A stretch of 64,000 nt of DNA. Source: Streptomyces sp. NA02950. Its GTDB lineage: Bacteria; Actinomycetota; Actinomycetes; Streptomycetales; Streptomycetaceae. The translations under genes and the position numbers were made by a program. This document shows, piece after piece, positions 1 through 8,157 of this stretch (its first letter is position 1; every line of letters begins with the position of its first letter). The DNA lies in assembly GCF_013364155.1 (NCBI RefSeq), contig NZ_CP054916.1, positions 2,355,001-2,419,000 on the forward strand. The letters run 5' to 3'. The notes beneath the pieces were generated by a model. It had not been told where the DNA came from. It did not search any database and saw only the letters and a list, made by a program, of their open reading frames with translations.

Positions 1-1
1 C

Positions 2-298
2 GAACCGGCCCTCACCGATCCGGGCTGGCCGGTGTCCGAGCCGGCAGGCGGGTTACCGGACGGGGTGTCGGCCGGGGTGTCGGCCCCGGCGGACGGCGGC
101 TGGTTCGGCTTCCGGCGCGGTCCGCTGCACATCGTCGTCAATCCGCGGAAGCGTTCGGCCCAGGTCCGGCTCGGCACCGGACCGGGCGAGGTCAGCGAGG
201 TGGTGGCCGCCTGGCGGCCGGTCGAACTCCCGGGCGCGGACGGCGTTCTGCGGCTGCCGCCCGAGTCGGCCGCCGTCCTGCGCCACGGGACGCGCTGA
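2..298 (+). CDS. treZ: Malto-oligosyltrehalose trehalohydrolase, 3' end only
   Basis: Only the last 98 codons are present; the frame is open from base 2 and ends in TGA at 296-298. The visible part reads like the C-terminal beta-sandwich of TreZ, a GH13-family enzyme that releases trehalose from maltooligosyl-trehalose in the cytoplasm: a segment FGFRRGPLHIVVNPRKRSAQ is followed by a stretch ending LPPESAAVL, typical of the end of this family. The catalytic domain lies outside the window, so the call rests on the tail alone; another GH13 enzyme such as a glucosidase is possible. The leucine codon at 53-55 is TTA, which is rare in Streptomyces and implies dependence on the bldA tRNA. Confidence 0.68.
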   Translation, partial: EPALTDPGWPVSEPAGGLPDGVSAGVSAPADGGWFGFRRGPLHIVVNPRKRSAQVRLGTGPGEVSEVVAAWRPVELPGADGVLRLPPESAAVLRHGTR

Positions 299-381
299 CC
301 GTCACACCGCCTGACCGTCACACCTCGCCGACCGGCACCGGCCCGGCGCACGCCGGTACCGCGGCCGAGGCCGGGACCCAG

Positions 382-1041
382 TCAGCCCTCGACGGCCATG
401 CGTATGCCCAGGGCCACCAGTACCCCGCCGGAGACCCGCTCCATCCCGCGGCGCACCACGGCCCGGCTCAGCAGGCGCTTCATCCGGCTCACACCCCAGA
501 CGTACACGGAGTAGTAGCCGATCTCGTAGACCGCCCACACCGCCGCCAGCACCACCATCGTGGGCAGCTTCGGCGCGCCGGACGGCACGAACTGCGGCAG
601 GAAGGAGAGCGCGAAGACGGCCGCCTTGGGGTTGGCCAGGTTCATCACCAGGCCCGCGCGGTACGAACGCCATCCGGAGCCGCGCCCGCGCGGCGCCGGG
701 GCGACGACGGCCTCCTCGGCCGCCGGCCCCGGCTCCTGCCCCTCGCCCTCCCGCCTGGCGCGCCGGGCCGCGCGCAGCGTCTGGACGCCGAAGCCCACCA
801 GCACCACCGCGCCGGTGATCCGCATGACGTCGTACGCGACCTCGGAGGCGGCGAGCAGCCCGGTGAGCCCGAAGGCGGCGGCCAGGCCCCAGATGAAAAT
901 CCCGGTCTCATTGCCGAGGACCGTCATCAGCCCCGCCCGCCTGCTGGCGAGCGACTGCCGGATGATCAGGACGGTGCTCGGGCCGGGTGAGGCGGCGATC
1001 AGTGTGCAGGCCCCCAGGAAGGCGATGAATGTACTCAGCAT
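382..1041 (-). CDS. LysE/RhtB-family amino-acid exporter
   Basis: A 219-residue integral membrane protein. The N-terminal motif SPGPSTVLIIRQSL (about residues 18-31) and the pattern of about six hydrophobic segments match the LysE/RhtB exporters, which push amino acids or related metabolites out of the cytoplasm. A charged, alanine/arginine-rich loop at about residues 90-125 separates the two halves, as usual for the family. The second half holds NLANPKAAVFALSFLPQF, another family hallmark. It is transcribed leftward as a single gene, back to back with treZ. The substrate cannot be read from sequence. Confidence 0.88.
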   Translation of the reverse strand: MLSTFIAFLGACTLIAASPGPSTVLIIRQSLASRRAGLMTVLGNETGIFIWGLAAAFGLTGLLAASEVAYDVMRITGAVVLVGFGVQTLRAARRARREGEGQEPGPAAEEAVVAPAPRGRGSGWRSYRAGLVMNLANPKAAVFALSFLPQFVPSGAPKLPTMVVLAAVWAVYEIGYYSVYVWGVSRMKRLLSRAVVRRGMERVSGGVLVALGIRMAVEG

Positions 1042-1113
1042 CCGGCCATCGTCGGCCCGGCCGCACCGATCGCGCCAACCCTTTGCGGACCCCCGGCCAC
1101 CCGGCCCGCGGCC

Positions 1114-1521
1114 TCAGCTCTCCCGGGGCGTCAGCCGCAGCGAGATGGAGTTGATGCAGTACCGCTGGTCGGTCGGGGTGGGATAGCCCTCGCCCGCGAA
1201 GACATGCCCCAGGTGGGAGCCGCACCGGGCGCAGCGCACCTCGGTACGGACCATGCCGTGCGAACGGTCCTCGATCAGCTCGACGGCGGAGGTGTCCGCC
1301 GGGTCGTAGAAGGACGGCCAGCCGCAGTGGCTCTCGAACTTGGTGTCGGAGCGGAACAGCTCGGCGTCGCACGCCCGGCAGGAGTAGACGCCGGTCGTCT
1401 TGGTGTCGGTGTACTCACCGGTGAAGGCACGCTCGGTACCGGCCTCGCGCAGGACCTGGTACTCCTCCGGGCTCAGTTCCGCGCGCCACTGCTCGTCCGG
1501 CTTGTCGATCTCGTACGCCAT
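1114..1521 (-). CDS. msrB: Peptide-methionine (R)-S-oxide reductase MsrB
   Basis: This 135-residue cytoplasmic enzyme reduces methionine-R-sulfoxide in proteins using thioredoxin. It has the two zinc-binding CxxC pairs (CRACDAEL and CARCGSHLGHVF) and the catalytic cysteine in RYCINSISL near the C terminus. Length and domain order are those of a stand-alone MsrB. A strong ribosome site (GAGGAGG) lies about 7 bases before the ATG. It starts only 12 bases after the murC stop and is probably co-transcribed with murC. Confidence 0.95.
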   Translation of the reverse strand: MAYEIDKPDEQWRAELSPEEYQVLREAGTERAFTGEYTDTKTTGVYSCRACDAELFRSDTKFESHCGWPSFYDPADTSAVELIEDRSHGMVRTEVRCARCGSHLGHVFAGEGYPTPTDQRYCINSISLRLTPRES

Positions 1522-1533
1522 CGGCGGACCTCC

Positions 1534-2973
1534 TCAGCTCTCGCGGCTCTCGCCGCTCTCCGGGCGCTCCAGACGGGCGAGGATCTCCGGACCGAGGTCG
1601 GTGACATCGCCCGCGCCCATGGTGAGAACAAGGTCACCGGGCTTGGCCATTCCGGCGATCAGCCCGGGCACCGCGGCCCGGTCGTGCTCGGCGGTCACAT
1701 CGGCGCCCCGGCGCGCGGCGGCGTCGATGACCAGGGCGCTGGTGATGCCCGGGACCGGGTCCTCGCGGGCCGGGTAGATGTCGAGGACGACGGAGGCGTC
1801 GGCGAGCGTCAGGGCCTCGCCCATCTCGGTGCCCAGCTCCTGGGTGCGGCTGAACAGGTGCGGCTGGAAGACCACCAGGACCCGCCCGGCACCGGCGCCG
1901 CCGCGGATCGCCTCCAAGTCGGCGGCGATCTCGGTGGGGTGGTGTGCGTAGGAGTCGATGACCTGCACTCCGGCCGCGGTGCCCTTGAGCTGGAGCCGTC
2001 GCTTGACGCCGGTGTACGCGGCGATCGCGGGGGCGAGGTCGGCGGCGGGGACGCCCAGGGCGGCGCCCGCGGTGAGCGCGGCCACCGCGTTGAGCGCGTA
2101 GTGGCGGCCGGGGACGGAGACGGCGAAAGTGATCTCCTGACCGCCCAGGACCTCGGCGAGCCGGACGGTGACCCGGCTGGTCAGACCGTGCTGGACGATG
2201 TCGAGCACCCGGACGTCCGCGCTCTCGTCCTCGCCGTAGGTCAGGACCCGCAGCCCCTCGCGGCCCTTCACCCGGGCGGTCAGCTCACGGGCACCGTCGT
2301 GGTCGGCGGAGACCACGAGCGCGCCGCCCGGCCGGATCCGGCCCACGAAGGTCTCGAAGGACTCGTAGATCTCGTCCATCGAGGCGTAGTTGGCGTGGTG
2401 GTCGAGCTCCACGTTGAGGACGATGGCGACCTCGGGAGCGTACTTGTGGAAGCTGCGGTCGCTCTCGTCGGCCTCGGCGACGAAGATCTCGCCGCTGCCG
2501 TGGCGGGCGCTGGAGCCGGGTGCGTCCAGGTCACCGCCGATGACGTAGGTCGGGTCCAGACCGAGGCTGCCGAGGGAGACGGCGAGCATCGAGGTCGTGG
2601 TCGTCTTGCCGTGGGTGCCCGCGACCGCGATCGGCCGGGCGCCGTCCATCAGCGCGGCGAGCGCGTCGGAGCGGTGCACCACCGGGATGCCGCGCTCGAC
2701 GGCGGTGACCAGCTCCAGGTTGTCGGCGCGGATGGCGCTGGAGACCACGACGCTGCTGGCGTCGGACGCGATGTGCTCGGCGGCGTGGCCGATGTGCACG
2801 GTGGCGCCCGCCTCGCGCAGCGCGGCCACGGTCGGGGAGTCCTTGGTGTCACTGCCCGCGACCTGTGCGCCGCGCTGGGCGAGCACCTTGGCGACGCCCG
2901 ACATCCCGGCGCCGCCGATGCCGATGAAGTGCGGTCGATCCAGCGCGTCGGAGGCGGTGCCGGCCGGTGCCAT
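1534..2973 (-). CDS. murC: UDP-N-acetylmuramate--L-alanine ligase MurC
   Basis: MurC adds L-alanine to UDP-N-acetylmuramic acid, the first amino-acid step of cytoplasmic peptidoglycan precursor synthesis. The 479-residue protein shows the N-terminal nucleotide fold (GIGGAGMSG, residues 18-26), the ATP-binding loop GTHGKTTTT (about 119-127), the central AEADESDRSF and the HHPTEI motif of the C-terminal domain. I chose the ATG at 2973 because GGGAG sits about 7 bases upstream; an in-frame codon 19 residues earlier would add a sequence unlike the family. The gene lies outside the dcw cluster, as is usual in Streptomyces, and is followed by msrB. Confidence 0.97.
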   Translation of the reverse strand: MAPAGTASDALDRPHFIGIGGAGMSGVAKVLAQRGAQVAGSDTKDSPTVAALREAGATVHIGHAAEHIASDASSVVVSSAIRADNLELVTAVERGIPVVHRSDALAALMDGARPIAVAGTHGKTTTTSMLAVSLGSLGLDPTYVIGGDLDAPGSSARHGSGEIFVAEADESDRSFHKYAPEVAIVLNVELDHHANYASMDEIYESFETFVGRIRPGGALVVSADHDGARELTARVKGREGLRVLTYGEDESADVRVLDIVQHGLTSRVTVRLAEVLGGQEITFAVSVPGRHYALNAVAALTAGAALGVPAADLAPAIAAYTGVKRRLQLKGTAAGVQVIDSYAHHPTEIAADLEAIRGGAGAGRVLVVFQPHLFSRTQELGTEMGEALTLADASVVLDIYPAREDPVPGITSALVIDAAARRGADVTAEHDRAAVPGLIAGMAKPGDLVLTMGAGDVTDLGPEILARLERPESGESRES

Positions 2974-3064
2974 GTACGGGTCTCCCTGATTCGCAGTTCT
3001 CGCTGTCGGCCCGATTCTCGCACCCCGCACCGCCCGGCCCCGCGCAAGCCCGTGACGGCCCGGC

Positions 3065-3556
3065 TCAGCCTCCTGTCGTCTGTCCCTCGTCGACCGCGTG
3101 GGAGAACAGCTTGAGCACCGGGACGCCCACGGTGTGCCGGGCCCGGGAGGCCCAGTCCCGGTGGAAGAACTCCTCCACGAAGTGCGGGGCGGTGAGCACG
3201 ATCACCTCGTCGGCGCCGGTCTCCTCGACGACCCCGCGCAGCACGTCCAGCGGGCGGCGCTGGACGACCTGGCCCCTGGCCTCGCAGCCGGCCTCGCGCA
3301 GGGCCGCCACCGAGTGGGTGAGGGCGCGCTCGGCCGGTTCCAGCGCCTCGCTGCCCTCGGGTTCGTCCCGTTCCTGGGCTGCCTGCTCCAGCTCGCCCAG
3401 CGCGATGTCGTCTATGGCGCGCAGCAGCCGGTCCTTACTGCCCCGGGGCTGCATCAGCACGATGAAGGAGATCGGATCGTCGCCGTGCAGGCTGGTGACG
3501 AACTCCACGTCGGCAGGGGTCAGGGGCTTCTCGATCATCAAAACGCTCGTGAACAC
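3065..3556 (-). CDS. Small conserved protein, universal-stress-like fold
   Basis: A 163-residue soluble protein starting at GTG 3556. Its layout resembles one alpha/beta domain of universal stress proteins: an N-terminal strand, an acidic linker at about 58-75, then a strand-helix-strand ending with DEVIVLTAPHFVEEFFHRDW and a final VPVLKLFSH. I recall related actinobacterial proteins labelled indole-3-glycerol phosphate synthase, but nothing here looks like a TrpC barrel and the length is far too short. It sits upstream of murC on the same strand with a 91-base gap, so it may share its transcript. Function unknown. Confidence 0.75.
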   Translation of the reverse strand: MFTSVLMIEKPLTPADVEFVTSLHGDDPISFIVLMQPRGSKDRLLRAIDDIALGELEQAAQERDEPEGSEALEPAERALTHSVAALREAGCEARGQVVQRRPLDVLRGVVEETGADEVIVLTAPHFVEEFFHRDWASRARHTVGVPVLKLFSHAVDEGQTTGG

Positions 3557-3632
3557 GGCAGGCGCCCTTCTCCATTCACGGATCCCGTACCGGAATCCAT
3601 AAATCCAGTCCGTTTACGCGTTTACTGCAACA

Positions 3633-4454
3633 TTATTGGTAAATCCGACGGTAGCGGGTGAAAAGGAACCCGGCTTCCTCCAGGACGGAAGCGAGAGCGA
3701 ACCGTTCCGGTTCCGCCAGCGCGGGACCGTTGACGATGCGCGCCGCGTCCCCCGCGGCCAGCAAGGGCGCCACCGAAAGACACAGCTCGTCGAGTACCCC
3801 GGCGGCCGCGAACAGTGCCAGCAGTCTGGGTCCGCCTTCCGTCAGCAGCCGGGTGTGGCCGCGCTCGGCGAGGGCGGTCACGATCGGGGCGGCGTCCACC
3901 CGCCCCGACTCCCCGTGCCCGGTGAGCACCACCTCGGCACCGGCCGCGCGGGCGGCGGCGAGCCGCTCCCCGGGCGCCCGTCCACCGGTGATCACCAGCG
4001 TCGGCACCACGGGTTCGGTGAACAGCGGCATCGAGAAGTCGAGGTCCAGGCTCGCGCTGACCACGGCGATCGCGGGCGCCGGGGCCTGGCCGAGCGCCGC
4101 CCGCCGCTCGGCGAACGCCTCCCGGACCCGCGCCGGGCGGTATCCCTCCCGGCGTACGGTCTCGGCACCGACGACCACGGCGTCGGCGAGCCCGCGCAGC
4201 ACCCCGAAGATCCGCATGTCGGCGGCGGACGACAGCGGTTGCGAGCGGCCGTCGTGATGGGCGGCGCCGTCCAGCGAGGAGACCATGTTGGCCCGCAGGA
4301 AGGCCCCCGCGGGCCCCGGCGGCCGGTCCGGGTAGGCATAGGCGTCGGCCAGCTCGTCCAGCCCCCATTCACGGTCCTCTTCACGGTCCTCGGAGCCGCG
4401 CGGGGCGGCGGATCCGGTGGTCGGCTCGGTGGACAACGGGAACAGGCGTCGCAT
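3633..4454 (-). CDS. RibD C-terminal-domain reductase (pyrimidine reductase family)
   Basis: A 273-residue protein with the dihydrofolate-reductase-like fold of the RibD reductase domain. Recognisable pieces are FLRANMVSSLDGAAHHDGRS near the N terminus, the NADPH region GVLRGLADAVVVGAETVRREGY, and LLTEGGPRLLALFAAAGVLDELCL near the C terminus. True RibD reduces the ribosyl chain of the riboflavin precursor; this stand-alone copy lacks the deaminase domain and has no riboflavin genes nearby, so its substrate may differ. The ATG at 4454 fits the family N terminus MRRLFP, although the best Shine-Dalgarno sequence (GGAGG) is about 17 bases upstream. Confidence 0.85.
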   Translation of the reverse strand: MRRLFPLSTEPTTGSAAPRGSEDREEDREWGLDELADAYAYPDRPPGPAGAFLRANMVSSLDGAAHHDGRSQPLSSAADMRIFGVLRGLADAVVVGAETVRREGYRPARVREAFAERRAALGQAPAPAIAVVSASLDLDFSMPLFTEPVVPTLVITGGRAPGERLAAARAAGAEVVLTGHGESGRVDAAPIVTALAERGHTRLLTEGGPRLLALFAAAGVLDELCLSVAPLLAAGDAARIVNGPALAEPERFALASVLEEAGFLFTRYRRIYQ

Positions 4455-4507
4455 ACGGCGCAGTGTGACATGCCTCCCTCTCGGTCCGTGGCTCCATGAA
4501 ATGCGAC

Positions 4508-4521
4508 TACCCTGGACTTCC
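4508..4521 (+). promoter_or_regulatory. Probable leaderless promoter of zapE (-10 TACCCT)
   Basis: TACCCT at 4508-4513 fits the actinobacterial -10 pattern TANNNT. Only 8 bases separate it from the GTG at 4522 and there is no ribosome site, so transcription probably starts at or within a base of the start codon. Confidence 0.5.
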
Positions 4522-5637
4522 GTGTCTGCACCAACCACCACTTCTGGCTCGGCAGGCCCGATAGCCGCCGAAGCCCCGGTAGCCCTCACCGCCCGCGCTC
4601 CGCACGTTCCGGCCGAGCGCCTGGTCGCCGAGATGGTGCCGCCGCCCCGCTTCGCCACGGTGAGCTTCGACAACTACATACCGGACCGCAATCAGCCCAG
4701 CCAGGCCGAGGCCGTCAAAACGCTCAGCGGCTTCGCCGAGAGGCTGGACGGCGGGACGGGCGCGAAGGACGGCCGACGCCGGCACTGGTTCCGCCGGGAA
4801 CCCAGGTCCGCCGCCCCGAGCGGCCCGCGCGGGATGTATCTGGACGGCGGGTACGGCGTCGGCAAGACCCATCTGCTGGCCTCCCTGTGGCACGCCACCC
4901 CGGCCGCCCCCGAGCGGAAGGCGTTCGGCACCTTCGTGGAGCTGACGAACCTCGTCGGCGCGCTCGGCTTCCAGCAGACCGTACAGACCCTGAGCGGCCA
5001 CCGGCTGCTGTGCATCGACGAGTTCGAGCTGGACGACCCGGGTGACACCGTGCTGGTGTCCACCCTCCTCGGCAAGCTGGTCGAGGCGGGCGTGGCCCTG
5101 GCCGCGACCTCCAACACGCTCCCCGGCAAGCTGGGCGAGGGCCGGTTCGCCGCCGCCGACTTCCTGCGGGAGATCCAGGGGCTGTCCGCCCGCTTCCACA
5201 CCCTGCGCATCGACGGCGAGGACTACCGGCACCGCGGACTGCCCGAGGCTCCGGCCCCGTACTCCGACGACACGGTCACGCGCGCGGCGTACCGCACCCC
5301 CGGTGCCTCGCTCGACGACTTTGCCTCGCTGCTGGAGCACCTCTCGCGGGTGCACCCGAGCCGGTACGGCGCGATGTGCGACGGCGTCCAGGCCGTGTGT
5401 CTGACCGGGGTCGGCCCGGTGCCGGACCAGTCGACCGCGCTGCGGCTGGTGGTACTGGCGGACCGGCTCTACGACCGCGAGGTGCCGGTGCTGGCCTCCG
5501 GTGTCCCGTTCGACCAGCTGTTCAGCGAGGAGATGCTGCGCGGCGGCTACCGGAAGAAGTACTTCCGGGCGATATCCCGGCTCACGGCACTGGCCCGGGA
5601 CGCGAAGGGGCTCGCCGAGGGGCGGAGCGGACACTGA
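4522..5637 (+). CDS. zapE: ZapE/AFG1-family cell-division ATPase
   Basis: A 371-residue AAA-type P-loop ATPase. Walker A is GGYGVGKTH, Walker B is LLCIDEFELDD, and the C-terminal part holds the family segment PFDQLFSEEMLRGGYRKKYF. In E. coli ZapE associates with the Z ring and helps constriction; the AFG1 relatives in mitochondria act in protein quality control. The GTG at 4522 is chosen because the family N terminus begins here; in-frame codons further upstream would run into the divergent gene and lack family similarity. The gene diverges from the RibD-like reductase, so the 67 bases between them hold both promoters. Confidence 0.9.
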   Translation: MSAPTTTSGSAGPIAAEAPVALTARAPHVPAERLVAEMVPPPRFATVSFDNYIPDRNQPSQAEAVKTLSGFAERLDGGTGAKDGRRRHWFRREPRSAAPSGPRGMYLDGGYGVGKTHLLASLWHATPAAPERKAFGTFVELTNLVGALGFQQTVQTLSGHRLLCIDEFELDDPGDTVLVSTLLGKLVEAGVALAATSNTLPGKLGEGRFAAADFLREIQGLSARFHTLRIDGEDYRHRGLPEAPAPYSDDTVTRAAYRTPGASLDDFASLLEHLSRVHPSRYGAMCDGVQAVCLTGVGPVPDQSTALRLVVLADRLYDREVPVLASGVPFDQLFSEEMLRGGYRKKYFRAISRLTALARDAKGLAEGRSGH

Positions 5638-5720
5638 GCCGGGCGCGGCGTGCGGCCGCGTAGCGTAGCGGGGTCACGGCGTCGTGGGGACGCGTCCAGT
5701 CGACACTGATCAGATGGTTC

Positions 5721-5753
5721 CCGCACGCGCATGCGCGTGATACACACGTGCGG
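5721..5753. promoter_or_regulatory. Palindromic operator candidate upstream of phoX-like gene
   Basis: CACGCGCATGCGCGTG at 5724-5739 is a perfect 16-base palindrome. It overlaps a wider inverted pair, CCGCACG (5721-5727) and CGTGCGG (5747-5753). The site lies 35-67 bases before the phosphatase start, a sensible place for a dimeric regulator. It does not look like the direct-repeat PHO box of PhoP. Confidence 0.45.
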
Positions 5754-5787
5754 TCATATTTCCTGTCCGCCAGCAGGGAGTTACCGC

Positions 5788-7194
5788 ATGTCAGCGACAC
5801 GACGTCAGGTCCTGGGACGCACCGGTGCGCTGGGCGCCTCCATCGCCTTCACCGGAAGCATCCCGGAGCTCTTCGCCGGTACGGCCTCGGCCGCCGGATC
5901 CGATCCCGCCGCCGAGGCCGCCGAGGCCGTCCCCGGCGGCTACGGCCCGCTCGTCCCCGACCCCGACGGTCTGCTCGACCTCCCCGAGGGGTTCCGCTAC
6001 CGGGTGCTGTCCCGGGAAGGCGACGAACTGCGCTCCGGGGAGGGCAAGGTCCCCAGCCACTGCGACGGGATGGCCGCCTTCCCCGGCCGGTCCAGCGGCA
6101 AGCACAGCCGCACCCACCTGGTCCGCAACCACGAGAACCGGGTGGACGCGGCGATCCGCGTCCCCGCCGTCAAGGGCCTCACCTACGACCCGGCCGGCCT
6201 GGGCGGCTGTACCGCCCTGGAGCTCGACTCCCGCAACCACGTACGGTCCGAGCGCGTCGCCATCGCGGGCACGGCGGTCAACTGCGCGGGCGGCCCCACC
6301 CCCTGGAACACCTGGCTGACCTGCGAGGAGACCGAGGACAGAGCCGGGACCAACGGCTACACCAAGGACCACGGCTTCATCTTCGAGGTCGACCCCTACG
6401 ATCCGCGCCGCACCGGCGCCGTGCCGCTCACCGCCATGGGCCGCTTCCAGCACGAGGCCATCGCGGTCGACCCGCGCAACGGCATCGTCTACGAGACCGA
6501 GGACGCCTTCGATAAGCCGTTCGGGCTGTTCTACCGGTTCCGGCCGAGGAAGCCGCTCGGCGGACTCGGTTCGCTACGCGCGGGCGGTGAGCTCCAGGCG
6601 ATGCGGGTGCCGGGCGTACCCGACCTGTCCACGGTCCAGGAGACCGGCACCACCTTCGACCACATCGAGTGGGTGACGGTCCCCGATCCGCTCGCCAGGG
6701 AAACCCCCATCCGCTTCCAGGACTTCGGCTCCGGCGGCATCACCCACGCCCAGAAGCTGGAGGGCTGCTACTGGGGCGGGTCGTCGGTCTACTTCGTCTC
6801 CAGCTTCGCCAAGAGGGCGGCGGGTTCGGCGGCCGACCACTACGGCCAGATCTGGCGCTACGACCCGTGGCGGCGGCGGCTCACCCTGGTGATCGTCTTC
6901 GGGCCGGACACCGACCTCCAGCTGCCCGGCGAGTCCCCGGACAACATCACGCTGGCGCCCAGCGGCGGACTGATGGTGTGCGAGGACGGCGAGGGCGCCC
7001 AGCACGTCTTCGGAGTGACCCGGGCGGGCGAGGTCTATCCGATGGCCCGCGGACGGCAGAACATCGGCACCCCGGAGAAGCCGGAGTGGGGTGAGTTCGC
7101 GGGCGTCACCTTCGCCCCGGACCACCGGACGATGTACGTCAACTGCTACACCCCGGGGACCACCTTCGCCGTGACCGGCCCCTGGCGGCACTGA
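5788..7194 (+). CDS. PhoX-type (DUF839) secreted phosphatase
   Basis: A 468-residue protein of the PhoX/DUF839 family, calcium- and iron-dependent beta-propeller phosphatases that act outside the membrane. The N terminus carries a twin-arginine signal (TRRQVLG, then a hydrophobic stretch and an Ala-x-Ala-like site near residue 38), so export is probably by Tat. Family segments include LVRNHENR (about 115-122), GGPTPWNTWLTCEET, GRFQHEAIAVDP and PDNITLAPSGGLMVCEDGEG. The ATG at 5788 has GGGAG 7 bases upstream. It stands alone; the palindrome at 5724-5739 may regulate it. Substrate preference among phosphate esters is not visible. Confidence 0.9.
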   Translation: MSATRRQVLGRTGALGASIAFTGSIPELFAGTASAAGSDPAAEAAEAVPGGYGPLVPDPDGLLDLPEGFRYRVLSREGDELRSGEGKVPSHCDGMAAFPGRSSGKHSRTHLVRNHENRVDAAIRVPAVKGLTYDPAGLGGCTALELDSRNHVRSERVAIAGTAVNCAGGPTPWNTWLTCEETEDRAGTNGYTKDHGFIFEVDPYDPRRTGAVPLTAMGRFQHEAIAVDPRNGIVYETEDAFDKPFGLFYRFRPRKPLGGLGSLRAGGELQAMRVPGVPDLSTVQETGTTFDHIEWVTVPDPLARETPIRFQDFGSGGITHAQKLEGCYWGGSSVYFVSSFAKRAAGSAADHYGQIWRYDPWRRRLTLVIVFGPDTDLQLPGESPDNITLAPSGGLMVCEDGEGAQHVFGVTRAGEVYPMARGRQNIGTPEKPEWGEFAGVTFAPDHRTMYVNCYTPGTTFAVTGPWRH

Positions 7195-7216
7195 GCGCTC
7201 CGCGGGACCGCGCGGC

Positions 7217-7414
7217 CTAGCCGGAGCAGGCGGTGCGCTGGGCCTCCTGCCATTCGCAGACCGGGCACAGCGTCACCCCGGGCCGCGCGGCCGGGTACTC
7301 GGTGGGCTCGCCGCACCGCACGCAGTCGGCGTACGGCGGGCCCGCCGTGGCATGCGCCGGGCTCCCGGGCCCGGGGGCGTCGCAACAGCCGTTGGTGTCC
7401 GTGGTGTCGTCCAT
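7217..7414 (-). CDS. Small zinc-ribbon protein
   Basis: A 65-residue protein with two CxxC pairs, CVRCGEPTEY and CPVCEWQEAQ, 19 residues apart: a compact zinc ribbon. The N-terminal 28 residues are low complexity, with GCCDAPG possibly giving further thiol ligands. No function is recognised; similar small proteins are conserved in Streptomyces. The ATG at 7414 follows a TAGGGT box by 7 bases and has no ribosome site, suggesting leaderless expression. It lies downstream of, and on the same strand as, the ABC permease. Confidence 0.75.
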   Translation of the reverse strand: MDDTTDTNGCCDAPGPGSPAHATAGPPYADCVRCGEPTEYPAARPGVTLCPVCEWQEAQRTACSG

Positions 7415-7417
7415 GGC

Positions 7418-7451
7418 CCCGACCCTACGGCGCCGGGGCCGTAGGGTCGGG
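7418..7451. promoter_or_regulatory. 14-base inverted repeat carrying the -10 box of the zinc-ribbon gene
   Basis: CCCGACCCTACGGC (7418-7431) and its exact reverse complement (7438-7451) flank a 6-base loop. On the minus strand one arm contains TAGGGT 7 bases from the ATG at 7414. The structure may work as terminator for the upstream ABC permease, as operator/promoter for the small gene, or as both. Confidence 0.55.
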
Positions 7452-7488
7452 ACCGTACGGGCCGAGTGCGCTGACGCCCCCGCGCCGC

Positions 7489-8157
7489 CTACGTGCGGCG
7501 GGAGCTGAGGGCGCAGGCCAGCGCGGTCGCCCCGGCGGCCGCCGCACCGGTCACGGCCAGCGGCAGCAGGGGCAGCGGCACGGCACCGCTGTGCGACCCC
7601 TCGACGAGTCCCGACACCGCGGCGTTCGCGGGCGAGGCACCGGCCACCAGCACCAGCAGCGCGGCGACCGCGGTGGCGGAGATCGCCCAGCCGGGGCTGC
7701 GCAGCAGCGGCCGGTTGCACAGCGCGCCGACGGCCGTGCCGAGCAGCGCACAGGCGAACGCGGCGAGCAGCCCGGCGGCGGTCGCCTTCGCCACCGGGAT
7801 CCCGACCTGGTGATCCGCGGTGCGCGGGTCGCTGATGAGGCCGACGAACAGGGCCCCGGCGGTGCCGAGTACGAGCGCCGCGCCGAGCGCCGTGAGCACA
7901 CCGGCCAGATGCACCCGGCCGGGGCCCGCCGCGGCGGCCGCGCAGTTGCGTGCCGCGGCGGGCTCGTTGGTGGCACACACCCGCACCAGCCAGGCCGCCA
8001 CGGGGAGCAGCGCGGCGGCGGCGTAGCCGAAGGAGTCCAGGACCGGATCCCCCGCCCGCACCGTGATGCCCATGAACGCGACGTAGAGCAGCACCGGCGG
8101 CAGCCAGCGCTGCGAGCGGACCAGCAGCGCGGCCTGATAGCGCAGCAGCGCGGTCAT
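7489..8157 (-). CDS. ABC transporter membrane subunit
   Basis: A 222-residue hydrophobic protein with about five to six membrane segments (for example residues 91-116 and 160-182), rich in Ala, Leu and Val. Its start ATGA overlaps the stop of the ABC ATPase by four bases, so the two are translationally coupled and this should be the membrane half of that transporter. No substrate signature is visible. Since the ATPase is frameshifted in this sequence, the permease may be an orphan unless the frameshift is a sequencing error. Confidence 0.8.
   Translation of the reverse strand: MTALLRYQAALLVRSQRWLPPVLLYVAFMGITVRAGDPVLDSFGYAAAALLPVAAWLVRVCATNEPAAARNCAAAAAGPGRVHLAGVLTALGAALVLGTAGALFVGLISDPRTADHQVGIPVAKATAAGLLAAFACALLGTAVGALCNRPLLRSPGWAISATAVAALLVLVAGASPANAAVSGLVEGSHSGAVPLPLLPLAVTGAAAAGATALACALSSRRT

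Noticed and set aside
1204..3114. 636-codon open frame on the plus strand over msrB and murC
   Set aside because: It is the mirror of murC and msrB, produced by high GC content; composition is Gly/Arg/Val-rich without motifs, while both minus-strand genes are clear.
3065..3556. Indole-3-glycerol phosphate synthase annotation for the small gene
   Set aside because: The protein is 163 residues and lacks the barrel and phosphate-binding motifs of TrpC.
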